Assembly: GCF_030811555.1 (NCBI RefSeq)
Contig: NZ_JAUSQZ010000001.1
Coordinates: 2,108,001-2,172,000 of the forward strand
Reading direction: 5' to 3'
Length of the DNA: 64,000 nucleotides
Origin: Kineosporia succinea
Lineage (GTDB): Bacteria; Actinomycetota; Actinomycetes; Actinomycetales; Kineosporiaceae
The position numbers were made by a program, and so were the translations under genes. The first letter of the stretch is position 1. Every line of letters begins with the position of its first letter. Shown one piece after another: positions 32,492-40,098 of this stretch. Below the pieces are notes generated by a model. It saw nothing but the letters and a program-made list of their open reading frames with translations. It did not search any database and was not told the DNA's origin.

Positions 32492-33019
32492 CTAGACCGG
32501 TCGGTGCACTCGGCTGTGCCCGAACACCAGAACCGCCACGCCGGTCAGGATCACCACGTCGCCGATGCTGAAGACATTGGCGAACGGCACCCCGGAGGGC
32601 ACCGCGAACACATCGCCCAGCCAGGGCAGGCGCGGGTCGGACAGCACCCCCGAGTTCGAGAAGTGCTCCGAGTCGGCCAGCCCGGCCGTGCGCACCGCCG
32701 ACTCCGAGGCCGGGAGCGTGCCGCCGTTCAGCGCGATCGTGACCGCGTTCAGCCCTGCCCCCAGCGCGATCAACGGCAAACCCCGCAGCGCGCGATTGGC
32801 CCAGATGAACGCCCCGGCCAGCATATAGCTCAGCAGATGCAGTGAAAAGCCCAGCCAGTCAGGCACTTTCGTAAGTACGGAGAAGAGCAGTACCTGCAGC
32901 AGAAGGGCTGCCGGCAGCAGCCACCAGGCCCGGACCGGGATCTCCCCCAGCTGCCGCAAGCTGCCGCCGGTCAGCGGCACGGCGAGCAGCAGGAGCAGGG
33001 CGGCGACCCCGATGATCAC
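32492..33019 (-). CDS. DUF5317-type membrane protein
   Basis: 175 residues, about four to five membrane helices (MIIGVAALLLLLAVPLTGG; AWWLLPAALLLQVLLFSVL; GFSLHLLSYMLAGAFIWA; FSIGDVVILTGVAVLVFG), with a conserved-looking polar loop HFSNSGVLSDPRLPWLGD. This matches what I know of DUF5317. The GTG start at 33019 overlaps the stop of the GGDEF-EAL gene (GTGA), so the two are translated in a coupled way. Function unknown; the coupling hints at a shared membrane signalling unit. Confidence 0.8.
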   Translation of the reverse strand: MIIGVAALLLLLAVPLTGGSLRQLGEIPVRAWWLLPAALLLQVLLFSVLTKVPDWLGFSLHLLSYMLAGAFIWANRALRGLPLIALGAGLNAVTIALNGGTLPASESAVRTAGLADSEHFSNSGVLSDPRLPWLGDVFAVPSGVPFANVFSIGDVVILTGVAVLVFGHSRVHRPV

Positions 33020-35148
33020 GCGGGCTTCTCCTGGCGGGCCACGATCGGGCGCAGGACCTCCAGCTCCACCGGGCGCACCGTGGCCAGGTCACCGATCGCG
33101 TCCAGCCGCCCGTTCGCCTCCCAGGCCGTGATCCAGGTGTCGAACTCGTCCGCGGCCAGCGGTGCCTGCACGGTGAAGCCCTGGATCACGTCGCAACCCA
33201 GCACCTGCAGATGGCGCCAGCTCGCGGCGTCCTCCACACCTTCCGCCACCACCTGCAGGCCCAGGTTGTGGCCCAGGTCGATGGTCGAGCGCACGATGAT
33301 CTGGTCGTTGTCGTCGCTGGTCATGCCGATGATGAAGCTGCGGTCGATCTTCAGCTCGTCCACCGAGAGGCGCTTGAGGTAGGCCAGCGAGGAGTACCCG
33401 GTGCCGTAGTCGTCGATCGCGATCCGCACCCCCGCGGCCCGGAGCATGGCCAGCACCGCGACGGCCCGGTGCGGGTCGGTCATCACGGTGTTCTCGGTGA
33501 CCTCGAGGGTGAGCAGGGCCGGGGGCACCCGGTGGCGCCGCAGCAGCGCGTCGACCTGCTCGGGCAGCCGCACGTCGGCCAGGTGCCGCACCGACAGGTT
33601 CACCGCGACCCCGAGGCGACGCCCCTGGTCGAGCCAGACCCGGGCCTGCGCCACGGCCTGCTCCAGCACCACCAGGGTGAGCTGGGTGATCAGTTCGGTG
33701 CTCTCGGCCAGCGGGATGAACTGGTCGGCCCCGAGCAGGCCCCGCGAGGGGTGCCGCCAGCGCACCAGGGCCTCGGCCCCCACCACCCGGCCGGAACGCA
33801 CGTCGCACTTCGGCTGGTAGTAGACCGTGAGCTGGTCGCGAGCCAGGGCGTCGTGCAGCTGGGTGAGCAGGAGCAGCCGCTCGGTGGTGTTCTCGTCCTT
33901 CGTCGGGTCGTAGACGGCCACTCCGCCGCCGTTGCCCTTGGCCAGGTACATCGCGATGTCGGCCTTGGCCAGCAGGTCGGCGCTGCCGTGGGCGTGCTGC
34001 GGGGCCAGGGCGATGCCGACGCTGGCCCGCACCTCCAGCCGGATGCCGGCCACGCTCACCGGCTCGTCGAGCGTGCCGCTGAGCCGCTCGGCCAGGGCCA
34101 CGGCCTGCGGCAGCGGCTCGAGCGGGCTCAGCCGGGTGAGCACGGCGAACTCGTCGCCGCCGAGCCGGGCGACCGTCACGTCATCGTCCACGGCCGAGCG
34201 CAGGCGCCGGCCGATGTCGCAGATCAGCGCGTCCCCGGCCTCGTGCCCCAGGGTGTCGTTGATCTCCTTGAAGTGGTCGAGGTCGATGAACATCACCCCG
34301 ATCACGGCCCGGTCGGGCGGCTCCTCCGCCAGCTCGTGGTCGAGTTTCTGCAGGAAGAACGCGCGGTTGGGCAGGCCGGTGAGCGCGTCGTGCTCGGCGC
34401 TGCGGCGGTGCTCCAGGGCCAGTTTCGAGATCTGGTGCACGGCGATCACCGGCATCAGCACCAGCGGCACGAGCCAGAGCGAGAAGTTGGTGACGGCCAG
34501 GCAGATCGGGGCCATGGCCACCATCGGGCCCCAGGTGGTGACGTTCTGCCGCACGTCGCCCCACAGGCCGGCCGGGTCGAACCGCCGGCTGGCGAGCGCC
34601 ACCACGAGCACCACCAGGCCGTTGTTGACGAGGAAGTACACGCCCGAGGCGACGATGGCGGGGGCCACGTCGTCCCGGTCGAAGCTCTCCGGCACGAAGA
34701 ACGCCTGACCGGCCAGCAGGCAGAAGATCCAGCGCCCGGCGGCGACGGCCAGCACGTACTGGGCCAGGTTGAACACGGGCCGCGACCAGTGCCGGCCCTG
34801 CTTCAGGTCGTCGATCACCAGCGGGATGCTCTGGGCGAGGATCACCAGGCCGGGCGGGGCGGCGAAGATCAGCGCGACGATGAACGTGGTCGAGAGCGTC
34901 ATCAGGTACGAGCGGCTGTCCTCGAGCACCACCTCGATCGAGATCAGCTCACCGACGATGATCCCGAGCACCAGGAAGATGATCACCAGACGGTCGACGC
35001 CGAACTCGGTCGGGTGCAGCAGCAGCGCCGTCAGGCTCAGGACGAGGACGGGCGCGGCCACCGTGACGACGGCGGCGATGTAGACGCCCAGCGGCGTGAT
35101 CCGGGGGATCCGGAGCGGGCCGGCCACACTGGATCCACCGATGGTCAT
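33016..35148 (-). CDS. Membrane-bound GGDEF-EAL protein, second copy
   Basis: 710 residues. About six to seven membrane helices make up residues 1-240, followed by HDALTGLPNRAFFL, an intact GGDEF (ARLGGDEFAVLT) and an intact EAL (GAEALVRWRHPSRGLLGA) with EVTENTVM and DDYGTGYSSLAYL. It is therefore a potential diguanylate cyclase and/or phosphodiesterase. Its membrane sensor part is not similar to that of the first copy at 28061, so different inputs are likely. It overlaps by four bases with the DUF5317 gene. A hairpin at 35167-35200 separates it from the small peptide gene upstream. Confidence 0.93.
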   Translation of the reverse strand: MTIGGSSVAGPLRIPRITPLGVYIAAVVTVAAPVLVLSLTALLLHPTEFGVDRLVIIFLVLGIIVGELISIEVVLEDSRSYLMTLSTTFIVALIFAAPPGLVILAQSIPLVIDDLKQGRHWSRPVFNLAQYVLAVAAGRWIFCLLAGQAFFVPESFDRDDVAPAIVASGVYFLVNNGLVVLVVALASRRFDPAGLWGDVRQNVTTWGPMVAMAPICLAVTNFSLWLVPLVLMPVIAVHQISKLALEHRRSAEHDALTGLPNRAFFLQKLDHELAEEPPDRAVIGVMFIDLDHFKEINDTLGHEAGDALICDIGRRLRSAVDDDVTVARLGGDEFAVLTRLSPLEPLPQAVALAERLSGTLDEPVSVAGIRLEVRASVGIALAPQHAHGSADLLAKADIAMYLAKGNGGGVAVYDPTKDENTTERLLLLTQLHDALARDQLTVYYQPKCDVRSGRVVGAEALVRWRHPSRGLLGADQFIPLAESTELITQLTLVVLEQAVAQARVWLDQGRRLGVAVNLSVRHLADVRLPEQVDALLRRHRVPPALLTLEVTENTVMTDPHRAVAVLAMLRAAGVRIAIDDYGTGYSSLAYLKRLSVDELKIDRSFIIGMTSDDNDQIIVRSTIDLGHNLGLQVVAEGVEDAASWRHLQVLGCDVIQGFTVQAPLAADEFDTWITAWEANGRLDAIGDLATVRPVELEVLRPIVARQEKPA

Positions 35149-35166
35149 ACCGTCCTACTCTCCGTG

Positions 35167-35200
35167 GCGTCTCCCCGGTACTGGCGCGCCGGGGAGACGC
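35167..35200 (-). terminator. Terminator of the 33-residue peptide gene
   Basis: GCGTCTCCCCGG (35167-35178) and its exact reverse complement (35189-35200), 10-base loop, 31 bases past the peptide stop and before the GGDEF-EAL start. No T-run. Confidence 0.65.
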
Positions 35201-35231
35201 GGACCGTGCGGATGGGATCAGCTCACCGTGC

Positions 35232-35333
35232 TCATCCCCACTTGTCTGAGGCGCCCACCAGAACGGCAAGCGTGACGACGGCGGTCACGACGCCGGCGGC
35301 CTTCACATACGCCATTGCCTTGAACTCGTTCAT
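35232..35333 (-). CDS. 33-residue membrane peptide
   Basis: ATG at 35333 with an excellent ribosome site (GAGGAGG, seven bases upstream). The product starts MNEFKAMAYVKAAG, continues as a single hydrophobic helix (VVTAVVTLAVLVGA) and ends SDKWG. No family recognised. It is too short for routine gene callers unless the frame is extended upstream. Its own hairpin terminator follows and a promoter-like CATAAT with an overlapping perfect palindrome lies about 130 bases upstream. Together these support a real, separately controlled gene. Role open: small membrane regulator, toxin-like peptide or subunit. Confidence 0.6.
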   Translation of the reverse strand: MNEFKAMAYVKAAGVVTAVVTLAVLVGASDKWG

Positions 35334-35467
35334 CCCGACCCTCCTCGTACCCGGCCAGACGTCCGTCCGCGCTGGCCCGCGGGTCGAAGTCGCGGGAGGT
35401 CGGCTTCGAACCGTCCCGTCGGCTGTTCCAGCAACCGCACCCCGTGAGGGCACGATCCACCTCGACA

Positions 35468-35492
35468 CGGCGATTATGTCCGGATCATCCGG
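35468..35492 (-). promoter_or_regulatory. Promoter-like site with palindromic operator for the small peptide
   Basis: On the minus strand CATAAT (one mismatch to TATAAT) ends near 35473. Directly upstream is the perfect 13-base palindrome CCGGATGATCCGG (35480-35492) in the spacer position. No good -35 is seen, so an activator or repressor site is possible. Confidence 0.45.
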
Positions 35493-35619
35493 CTTTGGGT
35501 ACTCACGGGTTCACATCCGCCCGCCAGAGGCCCTCGGGGCCGGAAATCCGGTCACTTCTTTCTTATCGGACATCACGCCGTGCACACAGGCGACTGCGGT
35601 GCGACCTGAGTCACAGACG

Positions 35620-35656
35620 GCGAAGGGCCCCACACCGTGAGTGCGGGGCCCTTCGC
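35620..35656 (-). terminator. Terminator of the zinc transporter operon
   Basis: GCGAAGGGCCCC (35620-35631) and its exact reverse complement (35645-35656) with a 13-base loop, 8 bases past the znuB stop on the minus strand. Confidence 0.8.
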
Positions 35657-35663
35657 GGGACGG

Positions 35664-36506
35664 TCAGAGTGCGGGGGCGCGTTCCCGCAGTGTCGCCAGC
35701 AACCGGCAGGCCAGGTAGATGGCGAACGAGATGGTGGTGACGTAGGGGCTGATTGGCACGCTGCTCCCGAGGGCCAGCAGGATGCCGCCGATCATCGAGG
35801 TGGTGGCGAAGAGGATGCTCAGCACGGTGGCCCCGGCGGTGGTGGACGCCAGCCGCACCGCCGCGGCGCCCGGGGTGACCACGATGCTCAGCACCAGCAG
35901 GGCCCCGACCACCTGCACCGACATCGCCACGACCAGGCCCAGCAGCACCATGAAGCCGAGCGACAGCGGGCCGAGCGGGATGCCCCGGGCCAGGGCGACC
36001 TCCGGGTCGGTGCTGGCGAACGAGAGCGGGCGCCACATCAGCAGCATTCCCACGGCGACGATCACCGAGATCACCGCCAGCCAGCTCAGGGCCGGCGTGT
36101 CGATGGCCACGATCTGGCCGGTGAGCAGGCCGAACTTGTTCGCCGCGCGGCCTTCGTAGAGCGCCAGGAAGAGCACGCCGAGGCCGAGCCCGAACGGCAT
36201 CAGCACCCCGATCCAGGAGTTGCGGTCGCGGGCGCGCACGCCGAGCAGGCCGATCAGGATCGCGGCCGCGAGTGAGCCGACCAGCGAGCCGGCGACCACG
36301 TTCAGGCCCAGCAGCAGGAAGCCGGAGGCCCCGGCGAACGAGAGCTCGCTGATGCCGTGCACCGCGAACGGCAGGTCCCGCATCACCACGAAGGTGCTGA
36401 TCAGGCCGCCCACGATGCCGAGGATGAGCCCGGCCAGCAGCGAGTTGTGCACCAGCGGCAGCAGTTCGCTGTAGTCGGTGAAGTTGAAGATCTTGTCCCA
36501 GCTCAC
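35664..36506 (-). CDS. znuB: Zinc ABC transporter, permease
   Basis: 280 residues, about eight to nine membrane helices, ABC-3 permease type. Typical parts: VHNSLLAGLILGIVGGLIS, FVVMRDLPFAVHGISELSFA and GALLVLSIVVTPGAAA. The start is the GTG at 36506, overlapping the ATPase stop (GTGA); the frame runs much further upstream but that is the ATPase gene in another frame. Last gene of the znuA-znuC-znuB unit, which moves Zn2+ (possibly Mn2+) into the cell. Confidence 0.92.
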   Translation of the reverse strand: MSWDKIFNFTDYSELLPLVHNSLLAGLILGIVGGLISTFVVMRDLPFAVHGISELSFAGASGFLLLGLNVVAGSLVGSLAAAILIGLLGVRARDRNSWIGVLMPFGLGLGVLFLALYEGRAANKFGLLTGQIVAIDTPALSWLAVISVIVAVGMLLMWRPLSFASTDPEVALARGIPLGPLSLGFMVLLGLVVAMSVQVVGALLVLSIVVTPGAAAVRLASTTAGATVLSILFATTSMIGGILLALGSSVPISPYVTTISFAIYLACRLLATLRERAPAL

Positions 36507-37348
36507 GACTGCGCCGTCTCCTGGGTCTCGTCGTGGTCCTCGGGATGGTGGACGGGGTGGTCGGGTATCCCGACCACCACCAGCTGGCCGCGCACCTCGA
36601 TGACGTCGACCGGCGAGCCGTACAACCGGGTCAGGGTCTGCGACGTCATGACCTCGTTCACCGGGCCGATCGTGAACCGGCCGCCGGCCAGGTAGAGCAC
36701 CCGGTCGGCGTAGGGCAGGACCGGGTTGATCTCGTGGGTCACGAAGAGCACGCCGGTGTTGTGGTCGCGGCGCCGCCGGTCGACCACGGCGCAGACCTCG
36801 CGCTGGTGGTGCAGGTCGAGCGAGAGCAGCGGCTCGTCGCACAGCAGCAGCGCCGGGTCGCAGGCCAGGGCCTGGGCGATGCGCAGCAGCTGCTGCTGGC
36901 CGCCGGACAGGCGGGAGGCCGGGGCGTCGGCGAACCGGGTGGCCCCGACCTCGGCGAGCGCGGCGTCGATGCGGGCCCGGCGCTGCTTGCGCGAGAGCAA
37001 CGGCAGTCCCCACCGGTGCCCGTCGTACCCGTAACCGACCAGGTCACGGGCGCGCACCGGGGTCAGCGGGTCGAAACGCCGCTGCTGCGGCACGTAGCCG
37101 ACCTCGCGCCGGGCCGCAGCCGGCGTCCGGCCGAGCACCGAGACGGTGCCGGCCGACAGCGGCTGCAGCCCGAGCAGGCAGCGCAGCAGGGTGGTCTTGC
37201 CGGAGCCGTTCGCGCCGAGCACGGCCACGAACTCCCCCGGCCTGACCGCCAGGTCCAGGTCTTTCCAGAGCGGCTCACCCGCGTCGAAACCGAGTGCCGC
37301 GCCGCTCAGGCGCACGAGGTCGGCGCCGTCCACCTTTTCGCTCATCAT
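36503..37348 (-). CDS. znuC: Zinc ABC transporter, ATP-binding protein
   Basis: 281 residues. Walker A GANGSGKTT, signature RLSGGQQQLLRIAQAL, Walker B ALLLCDEPLLSLD, switch His in FVTHEINPV. The ATG at 37348 overlaps the znuA stop (ATGA) and a second ATG follows at 37345. The C-terminus has a His/Asp-rich tail (HPVHHPEDHDETQE) that may bind metal. It energises the permease encoded next. Confidence 0.93.
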   Translation of the reverse strand: MMSEKVDGADLVRLSGAALGFDAGEPLWKDLDLAVRPGEFVAVLGANGSGKTTLLRCLLGLQPLSAGTVSVLGRTPAAARREVGYVPQQRRFDPLTPVRARDLVGYGYDGHRWGLPLLSRKQRRARIDAALAEVGATRFADAPASRLSGGQQQLLRIAQALACDPALLLCDEPLLSLDLHHQREVCAVVDRRRRDHNTGVLFVTHEINPVLPYADRVLYLAGGRFTIGPVNEVMTSQTLTRLYGSPVDVIEVRGQLVVVGIPDHPVHHPEDHDETQETAQS

Positions 37349-38340
37349 CCGAGCGCCGAGGTTACCGCCTCGACGTTGGCCTTCATCCAGCCCACGTAGT
37401 CCTGGCCCTCGGGCAGGGTCTCGGTGACGCCCACCGTGGGCACCCCGTCGGCCTTGGCCCGGGCCAGCAGCTTCTCGGTCTCGGTGCTGCTGGTCTGCTC
37501 GTTGTAGACGAACACCTTGACCTCACCACCGGAGAAGATCTTCAGCGTCTGGTCGAGGACCTTGATCGGGATGTCGTTGCCCTCCTCGACCGCCTCACTG
37601 AACGCTTCGGGGGTCTTGTTCTCCAGGCCCAGGTGCTCGAGCAGGTACAGCGGCACCGGCTCGGTGATCGCCACGCCCTGGCCCTCGTACTCGGCCTTGG
37701 CGTCGTCCTCCAGCTGGATCACCGCGTCGAGCTCGGCGTTGAAGGCCTTGGCGTTGGCGGTGAACGTGGCGGCCTGGTCGGGCAGCGCCTGGCCGAGGTC
37801 GGCCGCGATCCGGTCGGCGACCTTCTGCATGCTCTCCAGGTCGTACCAGACGTGCTCGTTGAACTCGCCGTGCTCGTGGGCGTGCTCCTCCTCGTCCGCG
37901 TGGTCGTCTGCGGACTCGGTGCTCCCGGCGCTCTCGGCGTCGCCGTCCAGCCCGGACACCTCGACCGCGTTGATCACGGTCGCCTTGCTGCCGGCCGTCT
38001 CGAGCAGTTGGTCCATGAAGTCGTCGTAGTGACCACCGTTCTCGATCACCAGGTCGGCCTTGGACACGGCGAGCTGGGTGCGGGTGTCCGCCTCGAACGA
38101 GTGCGGGTCCTGGGTGGCGCTCGAGATGACCGAGGTGACCTCGACCGCGTCGCCGCCGACCTGGGCCGCGATGTCGCCGTAGACGTTGGTGACGGCCACG
38201 ACGTTCAGCGCACCGGCCGAGGCGCCGGACTCACCCGAGGATCCGGACGAGCCGCTGCCGCAGGCCGTCAGCCCGAGCACGCACACCGTGGCCGTGCCGA
38301 GGGCGAGTACCCGGCCCCGCTGCCCTGAATTCCACGCCAT
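37345..38340 (-). CDS. znuA: Zinc-binding lipoprotein of ABC transporter
   Basis: 331 residues from the ATG at 38340 (GGAAGG about 11 bases upstream); an ATG at 38361 is in frame but would put the ribosome site inside the gene. Lipoprotein signal with lipobox LTAC (VLGLTACGSGSS). Cluster-9 solute-binding fold: NVYGDIAAQVGGD, DPHSFEA, IENGGHYDDFM. A His/Glu-rich loop (HADEEEHAHEHGEFNEH) is typical of zinc rather than manganese binders. First gene of the operon, with a Zur-like box 51 bases before the start. Confidence 0.92.
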   Translation of the reverse strand: MAWNSGQRGRVLALGTATVCVLGLTACGSGSSGSSGESGASAGALNVVAVTNVYGDIAAQVGGDAVEVTSVISSATQDPHSFEADTRTQLAVSKADLVIENGGHYDDFMDQLLETAGSKATVINAVEVSGLDGDAESAGSTESADDHADEEEHAHEHGEFNEHVWYDLESMQKVADRIAADLGQALPDQAATFTANAKAFNAELDAVIQLEDDAKAEYEGQGVAITEPVPLYLLEHLGLENKTPEAFSEAVEEGNDIPIKVLDQTLKIFSGGEVKVFVYNEQTSSTETEKLLARAKADGVPTVGVTETLPEGQDYVGWMKANVEAVTSALG

Positions 38341-38390
38341 CGCGACGCCGTCCTTCCACATGAGTCTGCATCCACGTGCTGGTGGACCTA

Positions 38391-38407
38391 ATGAGAATGA
38401 TCCTCAT
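38391..38407. promoter_or_regulatory. Zur-like operator
   Basis: ATGAGAATGATCCTCAT: arms ATGAG/CTCAT around a near-symmetric AT-rich core, close to the known actinobacterial Zur pattern (TGA.AATGATT.TCA). Position upstream of znuA fits repression when zinc is sufficient. Fur or Mur would be alternatives. Confidence 0.7.
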
Positions 38408-38547
38408 AAGCGTTTTCACGCTACCACGAGCCCCAGGTGCAACCTGAACGGGCGAACCGGCGTCTGAGATGAGACGATCTTGAAGGTCGTTCTACGGAAC
38501 ATTCGTCACGAAACGGACTGAGCGGCACCCCAAGGGTGGAGGGCGTC

Positions 38548-39465
38548 ATGGCGCAGAAGACACACAGCCGGTCCAAGGTGTCCGCGACCGGCTCCGACCA
38601 GCAGGAACAGCCTGTCAGCAGGAGCCTGGCGGGTGGCCTGGAGCGAGCTCGCAACAGCCTCACCGGCCGCCGCAAGGGCGAGACCGAGCCGCTCCCGGTC
38701 GACCAGCCCGGCAGCAAGGTCGACCGCACCGACACGGCGGACAAGGCCGACCGGGGCGGCAAGGGTGGCGGCGGTCGCTCGGGCGACACGATCGTCTACC
38801 GCCCCGCGCCCGAGCGGAAGCGTTCCGGCTTCCTCACGGCCGCGTTGGTGGTGGCCGTGCTGCTGGTGGCGGGCGCCCTGGCGCTCAACCTGACCACTGG
38901 CGCGCTCGACCGGCTGAACCCGTTCAAGGGCCTGGTCACCAACCAGACCATCGACCGGTCCGGGCCGGCCGTGCTCCAGTCCATCCAAGACCTGGGTCAG
39001 TTCGAGGCCGCCAGCGGCTACTACGAACTGGTCGTCGACGTCGAGAAAGACGTGAAGCCGGTGCCGTCGTTCCTGGCCGGGCAGCGCACGCTGTTCATCG
39101 CGGCCGGGTCGGTGGACGCGGGGGTCAACCTCAGCAACCTCGGTGACGGCGCGGTGACGGTGAACGACGACCGCACCCACGCCACCATCAACCTGCCCCA
39201 CCCCACGATGAGCAGCCCCACGCTCGACTACGACCGCAGCTACGTCTACAGCCGTGACCGGGGCGTCTTCGACCGGGTGAAGGGTGCCTTCACCGACGAC
39301 TCGAAAGAGACCGAGCAGCTGTATTCGATTGCCTCGCAGCGCCTTTCCGAGGCCGCCAACGAGACCGAGGACCTGCGCGACCGCGCCGAGAAGAACACCC
39401 GCTCGACGCTCGAGGGGCTGCTCAAGCCGCTCGGGTTCACCCAGGTCACGGTCAACTTCACCTGA
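38548..39465 (+). CDS. DUF4230 membrane-anchored protein
   Basis: 305 residues. The ATG at 38548 has a perfect GGAGG at five-base spacing; the GTG at 38536 is less likely. The first about 90 residues are charged, Gly/Asp/Lys-rich and probably disordered; one membrane helix follows (FLTAALVVAVLLVAGALAL), then an extracytoplasmic DUF4230 domain (SIQDLGQFEAASGYYELVVDVE through the C-terminus). DUF4230 proteins are of unknown function, found in the envelope of many bacteria. Divergent from znuA but no shared site seen. Confidence 0.82.
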   Translation: MAQKTHSRSKVSATGSDQQEQPVSRSLAGGLERARNSLTGRRKGETEPLPVDQPGSKVDRTDTADKADRGGKGGGGRSGDTIVYRPAPERKRSGFLTAALVVAVLLVAGALALNLTTGALDRLNPFKGLVTNQTIDRSGPAVLQSIQDLGQFEAASGYYELVVDVEKDVKPVPSFLAGQRTLFIAAGSVDAGVNLSNLGDGAVTVNDDRTHATINLPHPTMSSPTLDYDRSYVYSRDRGVFDRVKGAFTDDSKETEQLYSIASQRLSEAANETEDLRDRAEKNTRSTLEGLLKPLGFTQVTVNFT

Positions 39466-39482
39466 TCCGCAGATCCCGCCGA

Positions 39483-39518
39483 ACGGGGGACGCCGACCTC
39501 ACGGTCGGCGTCCCCCGT
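39483..39518 (+). terminator. Terminator after DUF4230 gene
   Basis: ACGGGGGACGCCGACC (39483-39498), loop TCAC, exact reverse complement 39503-39518, then CTCGTTGT. Sixteen pairs, 17 bases after the stop. Confidence 0.85.
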
Positions 39519-39553
39519 CTCGTTGTCGGTGGGGGCGTCTATGGTGAACCGCG

Positions 39554-40042
39554 ATGGACGCGAACGAATCCCCCAGCTCACCGGATCGGCCCGAGGCCAG
39601 GCCTCTCGCCCGGCCTAAACGCCGGCTGACCACCCCGCTGATCGGGCTGGTCGCGCTGGCCGCCGTGCTGATCGTGTTCGCCGTGGTGCAGTCGCGCGGG
39701 CCGACGAAGGCTGTGAAGGGCCTGCCCGCCGAGGTCCGGAGAGAGCTCGCGAGCGCCGCCTCGGCCGACCACCTCGCGGCCCCGGGCACGTGGGTGACCG
39801 TGAGCAGCAACAGCACCTGGAGCGACGAGGTGAAGGAGCAGATCCCCGATCCCGAGGGCGTGCTCTACGTGGCTCAGGTCCGGGGTGAGGGAGACGGCGG
39901 CGACGGGGGCTACCTACTGTTCCCCGTGCGGGCCGCGGCCGACACGGCGACACTGGCCTGGGCCACGTCCGACCCGGTCGACCTGAGCGGCCTCGGCGAG
40001 GTGCACACCCTCAGCCAGGAAGACCTCGACTCCCTCAACTGA
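39554..40042 (+). CDS. Small single-pass membrane protein, unknown
   Basis: 162 residues. A proline/arginine-rich cytosolic N-terminus (about 1-26), one membrane helix (TPLIGLVALAAVLIVFAVV), then about 110 extracytoplasmic residues with a few strands (GTWVTVSSNSTW, GVLYVAQVRGEG, GYLLFPVRAA). No motif or family is recognised. It follows the DUF4230 gene after a strong terminator, so it is probably transcribed on its own. Coding reality rests on codon use and a sensible membrane layout. Confidence 0.7.
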   Translation: MDANESPSSPDRPEARPLARPKRRLTTPLIGLVALAAVLIVFAVVQSRGPTKAVKGLPAEVRRELASAASADHLAAPGTWVTVSSNSTWSDEVKEQIPDPEGVLYVAQVRGEGDGGDGGYLLFPVRAAADTATLAWATSDPVDLSGLGEVHTLSQEDLDSLN

Positions 40043-40054
40043 CACCAAACCCGA

Positions 40055-40084
40055 AGCGGGGAGCGACAAATCGTCACCCCCCGC
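40055..40084. terminator. Possible bidirectional terminator
   Basis: GCGGGG.GCGA pairs with TCGT..CCCCGC across a short AAA-containing loop, in the 56-base gap between two convergent genes. Imperfect stem. Confidence 0.45.
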
Positions 40085-40098
40085 GTCCGTGAAAGCTC

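Noticed and set aside
33211-35640. 809-residue plus-strand reading frame opposite the second GGDEF-EAL gene
   Set aside because: Product is an Arg/Gly/His/Pro-rich shadow; the minus strand has intact GGDEF and EAL motifs.
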